This document shows positions 7,810 to 15,618 of a DNA stretch of 35,932 bases, in pieces. The notes under the pieces were generated by a model. That model was not told the DNA's origin. It searched no databases and was given only the letters and a program-made list of their open reading frames with translations. A program made the translations under genes and the position numbers. This DNA comes from Acidimicrobiales bacterium (lineage in GTDB: Bacteria > Actinomycetota > Acidimicrobiia > Acidimicrobiales > SZUA-35), in assembly GCA_020629695.1 (NCBI GenBank), contig JAHDCV010000041.1, forward strand, positions 1 through 35,932. Reading direction: 5' to 3'. Each line of letters opens with the position of its first letter. Position 1 is the stretch's first letter.

Positions 7810-9363
7810 ATGCTCGTCACCGCGCCGATCTTCCTCATCGGACTCATGGGGGTCGGAAAGACCGCCGTGGGTGCGAGGCTCGGTGCGCGCCTCGGTGTTC
7901 CCTTCGTCGATCTGGACGAGCAGATCCTCGAACGGACAGGGCGCACACCCGCCGACTGGATCGAACAGGCCGGAGAGCCCGTCTTCCGCGAACGTGAAGC
8001 CGAGGTGCTCCTCGAACTCATCGAGGGCGGCGCTCCGTCGATCGTCGCGACGGGCGGGGGCGCGGTGCTCGCAGACCACAGCCGGGCGGCGCTGTCGGCC
8101 CACGAGGCGACCGTCGTGTGGCTCGACGCCCCCGTCGAGGTGTTGGTGGAACGAGTCACCGCCGGCCCCGAGCTGCCGACCCGCCCGCTGCTCGGTGCCG
8201 ATCCGCACGCAGCCCTCTCGGCGCTGGCTGCGACACGGGCTCCCCGCTATGCCGATGCCGCCACGGTGGGTCCCATCGACACGAGTCGATTCGGCGATGC
8301 GGATGCCGCGGCCGTCGGTGTGATCGATGTCCTCGACCCGACGCTCGATCCGTCCTGGTTCCGGGTGCCCGTCCGGGTCGATGGTGGTCGCTCCTACCCC
8401 GTCATCGTGGGTGCGGGGGCCCGCAACGCGCTGGCCTCGCTCGTGCCCGACGACGTCCGCCGGGTCGCGATCGTCACCCAGGACGGCATCGACGTCGAGG
8501 TCGATCCGGGCACCGAGTCGCGCCTGTTCACCGTGCCGCCCGGGGAGCCGGCGAAACGGCTGGAGACGGTCGAGACGATCTGTCGCGAGATGGCGGCCTG
8601 GGGCATGACCCGACGGGACCTCGTCGTCGGTGTGGGCGGCGGTGTCGTGACCGACCTCGCCGGGTTCATCGCGGCCGTGTACCACCGCGGCATCCGGGTG
8701 ATGCACGTCTCGACGACGCTCCTCGGCCAGATCGACGCCGCCGTGGGCGGCAAGACGGGTGTGAACCTCCCGGAGGGCAAGAACCTCGTGGGTGCGTTCT
8801 GGCAACCGAGCGCAGTGCTCTGCGACACCGAGGTCCTCGGCACGCTGCCGCCTCGCGAGTTCCGAGCGGGGATGGGGGAGCTCGCGAAGTACCACTTCCT
8901 CGGCGGCGGGAACCTGGACGAGTTGCCACTCGACGAACGCGTGGCCGCCAGCGTGCGGATCAAGGCCGAGGTCGTGGCGGCCGACGAGCGTGAGGGCGGC
9001 ATCCGGGCGATCCTCAACTACGGCCACACGCTCGCCCATGCCCTCGAGACCGCCGGTTCCTACGACCTGCGTCATGGCGAGGCCGTCGCCATCGGACTCC
9101 GCTACGCCGCCGAGGTCGCCGAGCGCCTCGGTCGTATCGATCGGGCACGCGTCGACGAGCACCTGCGGGTGCTCCACACCTACGACCTGCCATCGACGGT
9201 CCCCCCGGGGCTCGAGACCGCGGAGCTCGTGGCCCTGTTCTCCCGGGACAAGAAGGCACTCGACGGGCTCACGTTCGTGCTCGATGGACCGAACGGAGTC
9301 GAGACCGTGCAGGTCGACGACGTCGCCCTGCTCTCCGACGCCCTGGAGGCGATCCGCGCATGA
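7810..9363 (+). CDS. aroKB: Bifunctional shikimate kinase / 3-dehydroquinate synthase (AroK-AroB fusion)
   Basis: A single 517-residue chain carrying two shikimate-pathway enzymes. Residues 1 to about 175 are shikimate kinase: Walker A GLMGVGKT (11-18), the DLDE substrate segment, ATGGGAV and the lid motif RPLL. Residues about 183-517 are 3-dehydroquinate synthase: NAD-binding GVGGG (274-278), HVSTTLLGQIDAAVGGKTG and the zinc ligands, probably E357 (GELAKYHF), H406 (NYGHTLAHALE) and H422 (RHGEA). No stop or start signal separates the halves, so this is a true fusion. Such fusions are known elsewhere, for example in Thermotoga. The two steps are not consecutive (steps 2 and 5), so the benefit is probably co-expression. 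The stop overlaps aroQ (ATGA). Confidence 0.96.
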   Translation: MLVTAPIFLIGLMGVGKTAVGARLGARLGVPFVDLDEQILERTGRTPADWIEQAGEPVFREREAEVLLELIEGGAPSIVATGGGAVLADHSRAALSAHEATVVWLDAPVEVLVERVTAGPELPTRPLLGADPHAALSALAATRAPRYADAATVGPIDTSRFGDADAAAVGVIDVLDPTLDPSWFRVPVRVDGGRSYPVIVGAGARNALASLVPDDVRRVAIVTQDGIDVEVDPGTESRLFTVPPGEPAKRLETVETICREMAAWGMTRRDLVVGVGGGVVTDLAGFIAAVYHRGIRVMHVSTTLLGQIDAAVGGKTGVNLPEGKNLVGAFWQPSAVLCDTEVLGTLPPREFRAGMGELAKYHFLGGGNLDELPLDERVAASVRIKAEVVAADEREGGIRAILNYGHTLAHALETAGSYDLRHGEAVAIGLRYAAEVAERLGRIDRARVDEHLRVLHTYDLPSTVPPGLETAELVALFSRDKKALDGLTFVLDGPNGVETVQVDDVALLSDALEAIRA

Positions 9364-9794
9364 CCCGCCTGCTGCTGCTGTCCGGACCGAACCTGAACCT
9401 GCTCGGTCAACGCGAACCCGAGATCTACGGCACCGCGACCCTCGAGGATCACGTCGGTGCGGCGCGCGAGGCCGCGACCGCTCGGGGCTGGACGCTCGAC
9501 CACCTGCAGTCGAACCACGAGGGGGAGCTGGTCGATGCCGTGCACGCCGCCCGAGCGGACGTGGACGCGATCGTCATCAACCCCGGTGCGCTGACCCACT
9601 ACGGCTGGTCGCTCCACGACGCGTTGGCCGCCTTCGACGGCGTGATCGTCGAGCTGCATCTGTCGAATCCGAACCGACGCGAACCCTGGCGCCACGTCTC
9701 GGTCGTCGCTCCCGTCGCGACCGGCTCGATCGTCGGGTTCGGCGGCGCCGGATACCCGCTCGCCATCGCCGCGGCGATCGACGCCGCCACGTGA
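9360..9794 (+). CDS. aroQ: Type II 3-dehydroquinate dehydratase
   Basis: Catalyses dehydration of 3-dehydroquinate to 3-dehydroshikimate, the step between AroB and AroE. The 144 residues match the small dodecameric type II family. The N-terminal GPNLNLLGQREPEIYG holds the lid Arg (R18) and catalytic Tyr (Y23). QSNHEGELVDAVH, INPGALTHYGWSLHDAL and the catalytic His H100 in VELHLSN follow. The ATG lies in the aroKB stop (ATGA), with GGAGG at 9345-9349 ten bases upstream. Translation coupling with the fused AroKB is likely. Confidence 0.97.
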   Translation: MTRLLLLSGPNLNLLGQREPEIYGTATLEDHVGAAREAATARGWTLDHLQSNHEGELVDAVHAARADVDAIVINPGALTHYGWSLHDALAAFDGVIVELHLSNPNRREPWRHVSVVAPVATGSIVGFGGAGYPLAIAAAIDAAT

Positions 9795-10975
9795 ACGGCC
9801 TCCCGGACGCCGCAGCGGTCCGAGCCGCGATCGCGCGGGGCCGGGATCTCGACGCCCCGCTCCGACCGATCGAGGTGGGTGACCGGATGGAACGGTTGAT
9901 CACCAGGCTGGAGGTGCGAGACCTCGACGCCCTGTGGATCGATCACGGACCGGATGTCCGGTGGCTCACGGGTTTCACGGGATCGAACGGCCAGGTCCTC
10001 GCGTCCACGACCGGCTCCTGGCTGTTCACCGACGGCCGCTACGCCGAACAGGCAGCCGACGAGCTCTCTGCGGTCGGTGCCGACATCGAGGTCGTCGTGA
10101 CCGGACCGGCCGAACGCGACGACCGCCTCGGCGCGGTGCTCCCGCCCGGCGAGGTCGGTTTCGATCCCGACCGGATGACCGTGGCCGATCATCGTCGGCT
10201 CGAGCCGGTCGTCGCCGCCGCCGGGGCCGAGTTCATCGCCGAGGCAGGACTGGTCGCCTCGCTGCGCCGCCGGAAGGACCTCGCCGAGATCGAACGGCTG
10301 GCCCGGGCGGCGGCGATCACCGACGCCGTGCTTTGGCCCGTGCTGACCGAGCTGACCGCACCGCCTGCACCGGGCGGGCGACCGAGCGAGCAGGGCATGG
10401 CACGTCGTCTCGCCGATGCCATGGCCGACCTCGGGGCAGAGGACGTCTCGTTCGACCTCATCGTGGCCGGCGGCCCCAACGGTGCACGGCCCCATGCCCG
10501 GCCCGGCTCGCGCGTGGTCGCCGAAGGTGATCTCGTCGTGTTCGACGTCGGCGCCAAGGTCGAGGGCTATGGATCGGACATGACCCGCACCGTCGCCGTC
10601 GGCGGATCGACCGGCGCCGACGAGACCCGCTGGTTCGATGCCGTCGTCGAGGCCCAGGCGGCGGGTGTCGCGGCCGTCGGCATCGAGGTGGACGAGATCG
10701 AGATCGATCGGGCCTGTCGTTCGGTGCTCGAACGGCATGGGTTGGTCGAACACTTCACCCACGGCACCGGACACGGCCTCGGGCTCGAGATCCACGAGGC
10801 ACCGATCCTGTCGCCGCGCTCGGTCGGTATCCTCTCGGCCGGTCTGGTCATCACCGTGGAACCCGGTGTGTACCTCCCCGGACGAGGGGGCGTACGCATC
10901 GAGGACTGCGTGGTCGTGACCGAAGACGGGGCGATCCCGTTGACCGCAACCCCGAAGGGTCTCGCCGTCGGCTGA
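9791..10975 (+). CDS. pepQ: M24 family Xaa-Pro peptidase (PepQ-like)
   Basis: Cytoplasmic metallopeptidase expected to release N-terminal residues before proline. An N-terminal creatinase-type domain (VRWLTGFTGSNG) is followed by the pita-bread catalytic domain. All five metal ligands are visible: D252 (FDVGAK), D263 (GSDMTRT), H328 (HGTGHGLG), E357 (VEPGVY) and E371 (RIEDC). Start choice: GTG 9791 overlaps the aroQ stop (GTGA), like other junctions here. It adds a coding-looking LRPIEVGDRMERL segment that resembles N-termini of actinobacterial relatives. ATG 9887 is the alternative, giving 362 rather than 394 residues. The position between aroQ and efp is the same as in Mycobacterium tuberculosis. 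EF-P and Xaa-Pro peptidases both handle proline-rich proteins. Confidence 0.92.
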   Translation: MNGLPDAAAVRAAIARGRDLDAPLRPIEVGDRMERLITRLEVRDLDALWIDHGPDVRWLTGFTGSNGQVLASTTGSWLFTDGRYAEQAADELSAVGADIEVVVTGPAERDDRLGAVLPPGEVGFDPDRMTVADHRRLEPVVAAAGAEFIAEAGLVASLRRRKDLAEIERLARAAAITDAVLWPVLTELTAPPAPGGRPSEQGMARRLADAMADLGAEDVSFDLIVAGGPNGARPHARPGSRVVAEGDLVVFDVGAKVEGYGSDMTRTVAVGGSTGADETRWFDAVVEAQAAGVAAVGIEVDEIEIDRACRSVLERHGLVEHFTHGTGHGLGLEIHEAPILSPRSVGILSAGLVITVEPGVYLPGRGGVRIEDCVVVTEDGAIPLTATPKGLAVG

Positions 10976-10998
10976 GACCCGGAGCCCGGAGGCTTCCG

Positions 10999-11568
10999 AT
11001 GGCCAGCATCACCACCAACGACCTGAAGAACGGCATGCATCTCGACCTGGGATCCGATGGCGGGCTCGTGCAGGTCGTCGAGTTCCAGCACGTCAAGCCG
11101 GGCAAGGGCGGCGCGTTCGTCCGGACCACCCTTCGCAACGCACGGACGGGCGCCGTCGTCGATCGGACCTTCCGCGCCGGTGAGCGTGTGGATCGGGCCT
11201 TCATCGAGAAGCGGGAGAAGCAGGTCCTCTACAAGGACACCGACGGGTACGTCGTGATGGACAACGAGACCTACGACCAGGCGACCGTGGCCGCGGTCTC
11301 GATGGGCGATGCGGCCAACTACCTCGTCGACGGCATGGCGCTCACCTTCCTCATGTACGGCGACGAGATCATCGGCACCGATCTCCCGGCGTCGGTCGAA
11401 CTCGACATCGCCGAGACCGAGCCGGGTGTGCAGGGCGATCGTGTGTCGGGGGCCCGCAAGCCGGCGACGCTCGAGACCGGGCTCGTCATCCAGGTGCCGC
11501 TGTTCGTGAACCCGGGCGACCGGGTGAAGGTCGACACGCGGTCGGCCGAGTACATGACGCGCGTCTGA
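10999..11568 (+). CDS. efp: Translation elongation factor P
   Basis: Ribosome-binding factor that relieves stalling at polyproline stretches. It has three domains in 189 residues: the N-terminal KOW-like domain (TTNDLKNGMHLDL..), with the exposed loop lysine K36 in KPGKGGAF, then the OB domain and the C-terminal S1-like domain ending NPGDRVKVDTRSAEYMTRV. K36 is the position that is modified or left bare in different bacteria; no modification gene is visible nearby. A strong GGAGG (10988-10992) sits 6 bases before the ATG, in contrast to the coupled genes around it. The stop shares bases with the nusB start (TGATG). Confidence 0.98.
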   Translation: MASITTNDLKNGMHLDLGSDGGLVQVVEFQHVKPGKGGAFVRTTLRNARTGAVVDRTFRAGERVDRAFIEKREKQVLYKDTDGYVVMDNETYDQATVAAVSMGDAANYLVDGMALTFLMYGDEIIGTDLPASVELDIAETEPGVQGDRVSGARKPATLETGLVIQVPLFVNPGDRVKVDTRSAEYMTRV

Positions 11569-11981
11569 TGGTCGTCCACGGCGACGGCTCCAGCCGTCGC
11601 GAAGCCCGCGAGCGGGCCATCGAGCTGGCCTACGAGGCCCACATCCGGTCCGCATCGACCGATGAGATCGTCGAGGCCCTCCCCATCGAGCCCGAGCCCT
11701 TCGTGCTCCACCTGCTGGCGATGTTCAACGAACACCGGGACGAGTCCGATCGTCGTCTCGAGGAAAAGGCTCGTGGATGGTCGCTGAGCCGCATGGCCGT
11801 CCTCGACCGGATCATCATGGAGCTCGCCGTCGCCGAGCTGCTCGACGGCGAGACGCCGCCCGGAGCGATCATGAGCGAGGCCGTCGAACTCGCCGGTCGA
11901 TACTCCACCGAGGAGTCCTCCCGCTTCGTCAACGGGGTGCTCGGGGCCGTCCGTCGTCAACTCGAGGCCGAGGTCGGCTGA
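11568..11981 (+). CDS. nusB: Transcription antitermination factor NusB
   Basis: All-helical RNA-binding protein that joins NusE (S10) on boxA RNA for rRNA antitermination. Its 137 residues begin with the typical SRREARERAIELAYEA helix. The C-terminal half has the family core (DRIIMELAVAELL, PPGAIMSEAVELAGRYSTEESSRFVNGVLGAV, quoted here as separate helices). The start codon overlaps the efp stop. It is probably the last gene of the aroKB-led unit: a GC-rich hairpin follows at once and a new -10 element lies behind it. Confidence 0.95.
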   Translation: MVVHGDGSSRREARERAIELAYEAHIRSASTDEIVEALPIEPEPFVLHLLAMFNEHRDESDRRLEEKARGWSLSRMAVLDRIIMELAVAELLDGETPPGAIMSEAVELAGRYSTEESSRFVNGVLGAVRRQLEAEVG

Positions 11982-11986
11982 GATCG

Positions 11987-12022
11987 GGACCGCTGGATCC
12001 ACCCGTCGGGCGGATCCGGTCC
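11987..12022 (+). terminator. GC-rich hairpin after nusB
   Basis: GGACC + GGATCC (11987-11991 and 11995-12000, with a 3-base bulge) pairs with GGATCC + GGTCC (12012-12022) around an 11-base loop. The stem has 11 base pairs and begins 5 bases after the nusB stop. No U-tract follows, as is common in GC-rich actinobacteria. It directly abuts the TACGGT -10 element of the next gene. Confidence 0.6.
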
Positions 12023-12023
12023 T

Positions 12024-12029
12024 TACGGT
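12024..12029 (+). promoter_or_regulatory. Putative -10 element of the gene at 12036 (TACGGT), leaderless
   Basis: TACGGT ends exactly 6 bases before the GTG at 12036, with no Shine-Dalgarno between. This is the same spacing as at aroKB, mihF and def. Confidence 0.5.
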
Positions 12030-12035
12030 GCCGGC

Positions 12036-12662
12036 GTGGAGCCGAAGCCGCTGGTCGAGCGATGGGCTGACGGCGAGCCGACGGTCGCCTACGCGATCGA
12101 TGTCCCGGCCGCCGTCGAACCCGATGCCTGGGTCGTCACGGCGGCCGCGCCCGGTCTCGGCCCGGCGGTCGGCTGGTTCGGCAGCGACGACGTGGCCGGG
12201 CGTCAACGAGGCCTCGACGCAGGTCTGATCGGCTCGATCGTGGAGCTCGGTGCGCCGGCGGGCATCGACGTCGTGGCGGCCACGGTGGCGGCGGGACGCT
12301 ACCCCCCGCTGGGGACCCGGCCATGGCAGCCCGAGGATCCGGTGCCGGCCGATCCGGTGCGACACCGGGCCATCGCCAACGAGATGCTCGCCACGGTGCT
12401 CGCACTCGGTGATGCCGCCTGGGCCCGACACCTCGGGCCGCTGGTCGACCTCGACGGGGTCGACGGACTCCTGGTGCGGCGGTCCTCGCAGCAGGATCTG
12501 GCCGACCTGGAAGATCTCGTCATCGAGTGCTGCGACGCGGCCGGACTGACACCCGGACTGGCGCTGCCGTCCCACGGCGCGGCGGTGGCCGACGCCCGAG
12601 CGGTCGACCAGGCCCACGCCCTGGGGTTCGGATTCGTCGTCGTGCTGGCGCCGTCGACCTGA
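12036..12662 (+). CDS. Uncharacterised protein, possibly a degenerate HpcH/HpaI aldolase-like TIM barrel
   Basis: A 208-residue protein that I cannot name with confidence. Three segments recall the HpcH/HpaI aldolase / citrate lyase beta family: RYPPLGTR (88-95, compare the family RYPPxGxRG), GVDGLLVRRSSQQDL (141-155, compare GVDGxFxGPxDLS) and ALGFGFVVV near the C-terminus (195-203). If this alignment is right, the metal-binding Glu of the family QIET motif falls in VLALGD (121-126) and is lost. The metal-binding Asp of GPxDLS is replaced by Ser. The Gly-Arg loops are also missing, and the barrel is shorter than usual. That would make it a non-catalytic relative. The GTG start has a TACGGT -10 element 6 bases upstream, so it is probably a single-gene leaderless unit. 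It lies between nusB and the pyr operon. Family placement is tentative. Confidence 0.7.
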   Translation: MEPKPLVERWADGEPTVAYAIDVPAAVEPDAWVVTAAAPGLGPAVGWFGSDDVAGRQRGLDAGLIGSIVELGAPAGIDVVAATVAAGRYPPLGTRPWQPEDPVPADPVRHRAIANEMLATVLALGDAAWARHLGPLVDLDGVDGLLVRRSSQQDLADLEDLVIECCDAAGLTPGLALPSHGAAVADARAVDQAHALGFGFVVVLAPST

Positions 12663-12675
12663 TCGCCGGTGTACC

Positions 12676-12701
12676 GCCGACCTGCTCGGCCGGGTGTCCC
12701 G
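12676..12701 (+). terminator. Two small hairpins before the pyr promoter
   Basis: GCCGA/TCGGC (12676-12680 and 12686-12690) and CGGG/CCCG (12691-12694 and 12698-12701) form two adjacent short stems. They begin 13 bases after the stop of the preceding gene. The stems are weak and no U-tract follows. Confidence 0.3.
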
Positions 12702-12719
12702 AACCGATGGACCCGCCGC

Positions 12720-12725
12720 TAGGGT
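12720..12725 (+). promoter_or_regulatory. Putative -10 element of the pyr operon (TAGGGT)
   Basis: TAGGGT fits TANNNT and is followed by a 57-base interval to the pyrR ATG. Transcription starting near 12732 would give a leader of about 50 bases holding the PyrR-type loop and a strong Shine-Dalgarno. This differs from the leaderless units around it. Confidence 0.5.
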
Positions 12726-12743
12726 CGATCCCGGAGTCGTGAA

Positions 12744-12763
12744 ACCGGTCCTGCGAGGCCGGT
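12744..12763 (+). promoter_or_regulatory. PyrR-binding RNA hairpin in the pyr leader
   Basis: ACCGG (12744-12748) pairs perfectly with CCGGT (12759-12763) and encloses TCCTGCGAGG (12749-12758). The enclosed sequence matches the conserved PyrR-binding loop UCCNGNGAGG at every fixed position. In Bacillus this loop sits in the anti-antiterminator hairpins of the pyr operon. Mycobacterium smegmatis uses PyrR-dependent translational repression instead. Here the hairpin ends 7 bases before the AAGGAG ribosome-binding site (12771-12776) of pyrR, and no terminator/antiterminator pair fits in the leader. Repression of translation when UMP is plentiful is therefore the likely mode. Confidence 0.8.
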
Positions 12764-12770
12764 ACGGCAG

Positions 12771-12776
12771 AAGGAG
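12771..12776 (+). promoter_or_regulatory. Strong Shine-Dalgarno of pyrR (AAGGAG)
   Basis: AAGGAG lies 6 bases before the pyrR ATG, close enough to the PyrR hairpin for a bound protein to block the ribosome. It fixes the pyrR start at 12783. Confidence 0.75.
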
Positions 12777-12782
12777 CACGGC

Positions 12783-13349
12783 ATGGCCGAGCGCGAACGC
12801 GGTCGCACGCCCCCATTCGGGGGCGAGTTTCTGGCACACCATCAGGTCCTCGATGCGGACGGTGTCGGTCGTTCCGTCCGCCGCATGGCCCACGAGATCA
12901 TCGAGCGCAACGAAGGCCTCGACCAGGTCGTCTTGATCGGTCTGCAGACGGGCGGTGTGCCCTTCGCCGAGGCGATCGCCGCCGCACTGAGCGACATCTC
13001 CGGCACCGACGTGCCGGTCGGCAAGCTCGACGTCGCGTTCTACCGCGACGACATCGACCTCCGCCCCGTGCTGCCCGAAGCCGACACCGCCGTTGCGTTC
13101 GATCTCGATCGGGTCACCGTGGTGCTCGTCGACGACGTGTTGTTCACGGGCAGGACGATCCGGGCGGCACTCGACGCGGTCTTCAGCCTCGGCCGTCCCC
13201 GGGCGGTGCAGCTGGCCGTGATGGTGGATCGCGGCCATCGGGAGCTTCCGTTCCGCCCCGACTACGTCGGCAAGAACCTCCCGACACGCCGCAACGAGGC
13301 CGTCGACGCCCGCTTGGACGGTGTGGAGCTCGGCGAGGTCACGAAGTGA
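12783..13349 (+). CDS. pyrR: Bifunctional pyr operon regulator / uracil phosphoribosyltransferase
   Basis: RNA-binding attenuation or repressor protein of the pyr operon, with secondary uracil phosphoribosyltransferase activity. The 188 residues contain the PRPP-binding signature [17 protein letters not shown], with D117-D118. The typical C-terminal block [25 protein letters not shown] is intact. The gene is preceded by a matching PyrR RNA loop and an AAGGAG site, so it probably controls its own translation and that of the coupled downstream genes. Its stop overlaps the GTG of pyrB (GTGA). Identification is secure. Confidence 0.97.
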   Translation: MAERERGRTPPFGGEFLAHHQVLDADGVGRSVRRMAHEIIERNEGLDQVVLIGLQTGGVPFAEAIAAALSDISGTDVPVGKLDVAFYRDDIDLRPVLPEADTAVAFDLDRVTVVLVDDVLFTGRTIRAALDAVFSLGRPRAVQLAVMVDRGHRELPFRPDYVGKNLPTRRNEAVDARLDGVELGEVTK

Positions 13350-14323
13350 AGCACCTGCTGACGATCGGGGATCTCGATCGTGGCGAACTCGAGGAGTTGC
13401 TCGATCACGCCGATCGGTTCGCCGAGGTTCTCACCCGTTCGGTTCCGAAGGTGCCGGCGTTGCGGGGCCGGACGGTCGTACTGGCCTTCTTCGAGGACTC
13501 GACCCGCACGCGTTCGAGTTTCGACGTCGCCGCTCGGCGGTTGTCGGCCGATGTCATCAACTTCTCCGCCGGAGCGTCCTCGCTGAACAAGGGCGAGTCG
13601 TTGCGGGACACCGTCGAGACCATCCACGCGATGGGCATCGACGCGATGGTGGTCCGTCACCGCTCGTCGGGTGCGCCGCACCGGATCGCCGAATGGATCG
13701 ATGCCTCGATCGTGAACGCCGGCGACGGGTGGCATCAGCATCCGACGCAGGCGCTGCTCGACAGTTACGTGCTCCGGAAGCGCCTCGGCTCGCTCGACGG
13801 GCGCCACATCGCGATCGTCGGAGACATCGCCCACAGTCGGGTCGCCCGCTCCGACATCGAGGCCTTCACCGCCCTCGGAGCCCGGGTGACGCTCGTCGGG
13901 CCGACCACCCTCCTGCCGCCGACGCTCAGCCCCTGGAACGTCGAGGTCGCCCACGACCTCGACGCGGTGATCGGCGACCTCGATGCGATCTATCTGCTCC
14001 GGATCCAGAACGAACGCCTGGCCGAGCCACTGATCCCGTCGAACCGCGAGTATCGGGACCGGTTCGGTCTGACCGCCGCTCGGGCACGTCGACTGCGCGC
14101 CGATGCGGTCATCTGCCACCCGGGACCGATGAACCTCGGCGTCGAGATCGACCGCGAGGTGACCGCGAACGACGACCGTGTGGCGGTGCTCGATCAGGTG
14201 GCCGCCGGGGTACCGGTACGGATGGCGGTCTTGTTCAACGTGATCGGTCACGGTCGGTTCGATGACACCCCTTCGGGGGGCGATGAGCCCGTGCCGGCCG
14301 AGACCAACGAGGTGCACTCGTGA
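13346..14323 (+). CDS. pyrB: Aspartate carbamoyltransferase catalytic subunit
   Basis: Joins carbamoyl phosphate and aspartate to N-carbamoylaspartate. The 325 residues show the carbamoyl-phosphate loop STRTR (52-56), the active-site K in [17 protein letters not shown] (132-139) and the C-terminal [11 protein letters not shown] segment. No regulatory pyrI gene follows, so it is the class found with PyrR rather than the E. coli holoenzyme. It starts with GTG overlapping the pyrR stop, with GAGG 8 bases upstream. Expression should therefore follow PyrR-controlled translation of pyrR. Confidence 0.97.
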   Translation: MKHLLTIGDLDRGELEELLDHADRFAEVLTRSVPKVPALRGRTVVLAFFEDSTRTRSSFDVAARRLSADVINFSAGASSLNKGESLRDTVETIHAMGIDAMVVRHRSSGAPHRIAEWIDASIVNAGDGWHQHPTQALLDSYVLRKRLGSLDGRHIAIVGDIAHSRVARSDIEAFTALGARVTLVGPTTLLPPTLSPWNVEVAHDLDAVIGDLDAIYLLRIQNERLAEPLIPSNREYRDRFGLTAARARRLRADAVICHPGPMNLGVEIDREVTANDDRVAVLDQVAAGVPVRMAVLFNVIGHGRFDDTPSGGDEPVPAETNEVHS

Positions 14324-15618
14324 CCACCATCGTGCTTCGAGGCGGGCAGCTGCTCGATCGATCCGGCCGCCGTTCCGGCGATGTGCTGATCGATCGGGAG
14401 ACGGGCCGCATCATCGAGGTGGGACCGGGCCTGTCCGGCGACGACGTGCTCGACGCCACCGGCTGTGTCGTCACGCCGGGATTCGTCGACCTCCACGTGC
14501 ACTTCCGCGAGCCGGGCGACGAGGTGGCCGAGACGATCATGTCGGGCAGTCGCTGCGCGGCCCGTGGCGGCTTCACGGCGGTGGTCGCCATGCCCAACAC
14601 CGATCCCTGCACGGATTCGGCCTCGGTGATCAACGAGGTGCTGGCCCGTGGTGCCTCGGCGCTCTGCGAGGTCCGCCCGGCGGGAGCGCTCACGGTCGGC
14701 CGCGAGGGCCGGGCGCTCGCCCCCATGGCTGAATTGGCGACGCTCGGTGTGCGGATCTTCACCGATGACGGCAACGGACTGCAGGACGACCGGCTGATGC
14801 GGCGAGCACTGGAGTACGCCGGATCGATCGTGACCGACGACGGTGTCCCGGTCGTGGTGGCCCAGCACTGCGAGGTCGCCTCGTTGTCCGCCGGTGGGGT
14901 CATGCACGAAGGCGAGTGGTCGGCCAGGCTCGGGCTCGGCGGCCAACCAGCCGAAGCGGAAGAGCTGATGGTGATGCGCGACATCGCGCTGGCCCGGATG
15001 ACCGGCACCCGAGTGCATTTCCAACACCTGTCGACGGCGGGTTCGGTCGCGATGGTCCGTGCGGCGAAGGCCGGTGGACTCCCCGTCACCGCCGAGGTGA
15101 CGCCCCATCACCTGTCGCTCACGGACGCGAGCTGCGCGGGCTTCGACCCGGTGTTCAAGGTGCATCCACCCCTGCGGACCGAGGCCGATGTCGCCGCACT
15201 CCGCGCCGGGTTGCACGACGGCACGATCGACGCGATCGCCACCGACCATGCACCACATGCGCCCGAGACAAAGGAGCACCCCTTCGACCAGGCGCCTCCG
15301 GGCATGCTCGGTCTGGAGACGGCGCTCGCCGTCGTGCTCGCCGATGCCGGCGTGAGCCTCGACCAGGCGGTCGCGCTCCTCAGCTGGCAGCCGGCGGCCA
15401 TCGCCGGTCTCGCCGATCGGCACGGGCGCCCGATCGCCCCGGGCGAACCAGCGAACCTGGCCGTGTTCGACCCCGAACACAGCTGGACCGTCCGGGGCGC
15501 CGAGTCGGCCAGCAACAGCGACAACACCCCCTTCGAAGGTCGGACCCTCAACGGTCGGGTCCGCCACACCATCCATGCAGGAGAACCCGTTGTGATCGAT
15601 TTCGAGGCAACCCGATGA
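14320..15618 (+). CDS. pyrC: Dihydroorotase (type I, multifunctional-family)
   Basis: Zinc amidohydrolase that cyclises carbamoylaspartate to dihydroorotate. The 432 residues hold the metal-binding VDLHVHFREPG (H59, H61), MPNTDPCTD, and the third catalytic block ATDHAPHAPETKE (D309, H310). GLETALAVVL near the C-terminus is also typical of the long, type I enzymes. GTG start in the pyrB stop (GTGA); the stop overlaps carA (ATGA). The tight packing fits a single co-translated unit. Confidence 0.97.
   Translation: MTTIVLRGGQLLDRSGRRSGDVLIDRETGRIIEVGPGLSGDDVLDATGCVVTPGFVDLHVHFREPGDEVAETIMSGSRCAARGGFTAVVAMPNTDPCTDSASVINEVLARGASALCEVRPAGALTVGREGRALAPMAELATLGVRIFTDDGNGLQDDRLMRRALEYAGSIVTDDGVPVVVAQHCEVASLSAGGVMHEGEWSARLGLGGQPAEAEELMVMRDIALARMTGTRVHFQHLSTAGSVAMVRAAKAGGLPVTAEVTPHHLSLTDASCAGFDPVFKVHPPLRTEADVAALRAGLHDGTIDAIATDHAPHAPETKEHPFDQAPPGMLGLETALAVVLADAGVSLDQAVALLSWQPAAIAGLADRHGRPIAPGEPANLAVFDPEHSWTVRGAESASNSDNTPFEGRTLNGRVRHTIHAGEPVVIDFEATR

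Noticed and set aside
7489-9177. A 562-codon minus-strand open frame opposite aroKB
   Set aside because: Same shadow effect; the plus strand encodes clear catalytic motifs throughout.
8792-9790. A longer pepQ frame running back into aroKB
   Set aside because: The upstream part is an out-of-frame reading of aroKB and aroQ; peptidase homology begins only after the aroQ stop.
11319-13238. A 639-codon minus-strand open frame spanning efp to pyrR
   Set aside because: It crosses several genes, leaders and promoters and has no recognisable domain.
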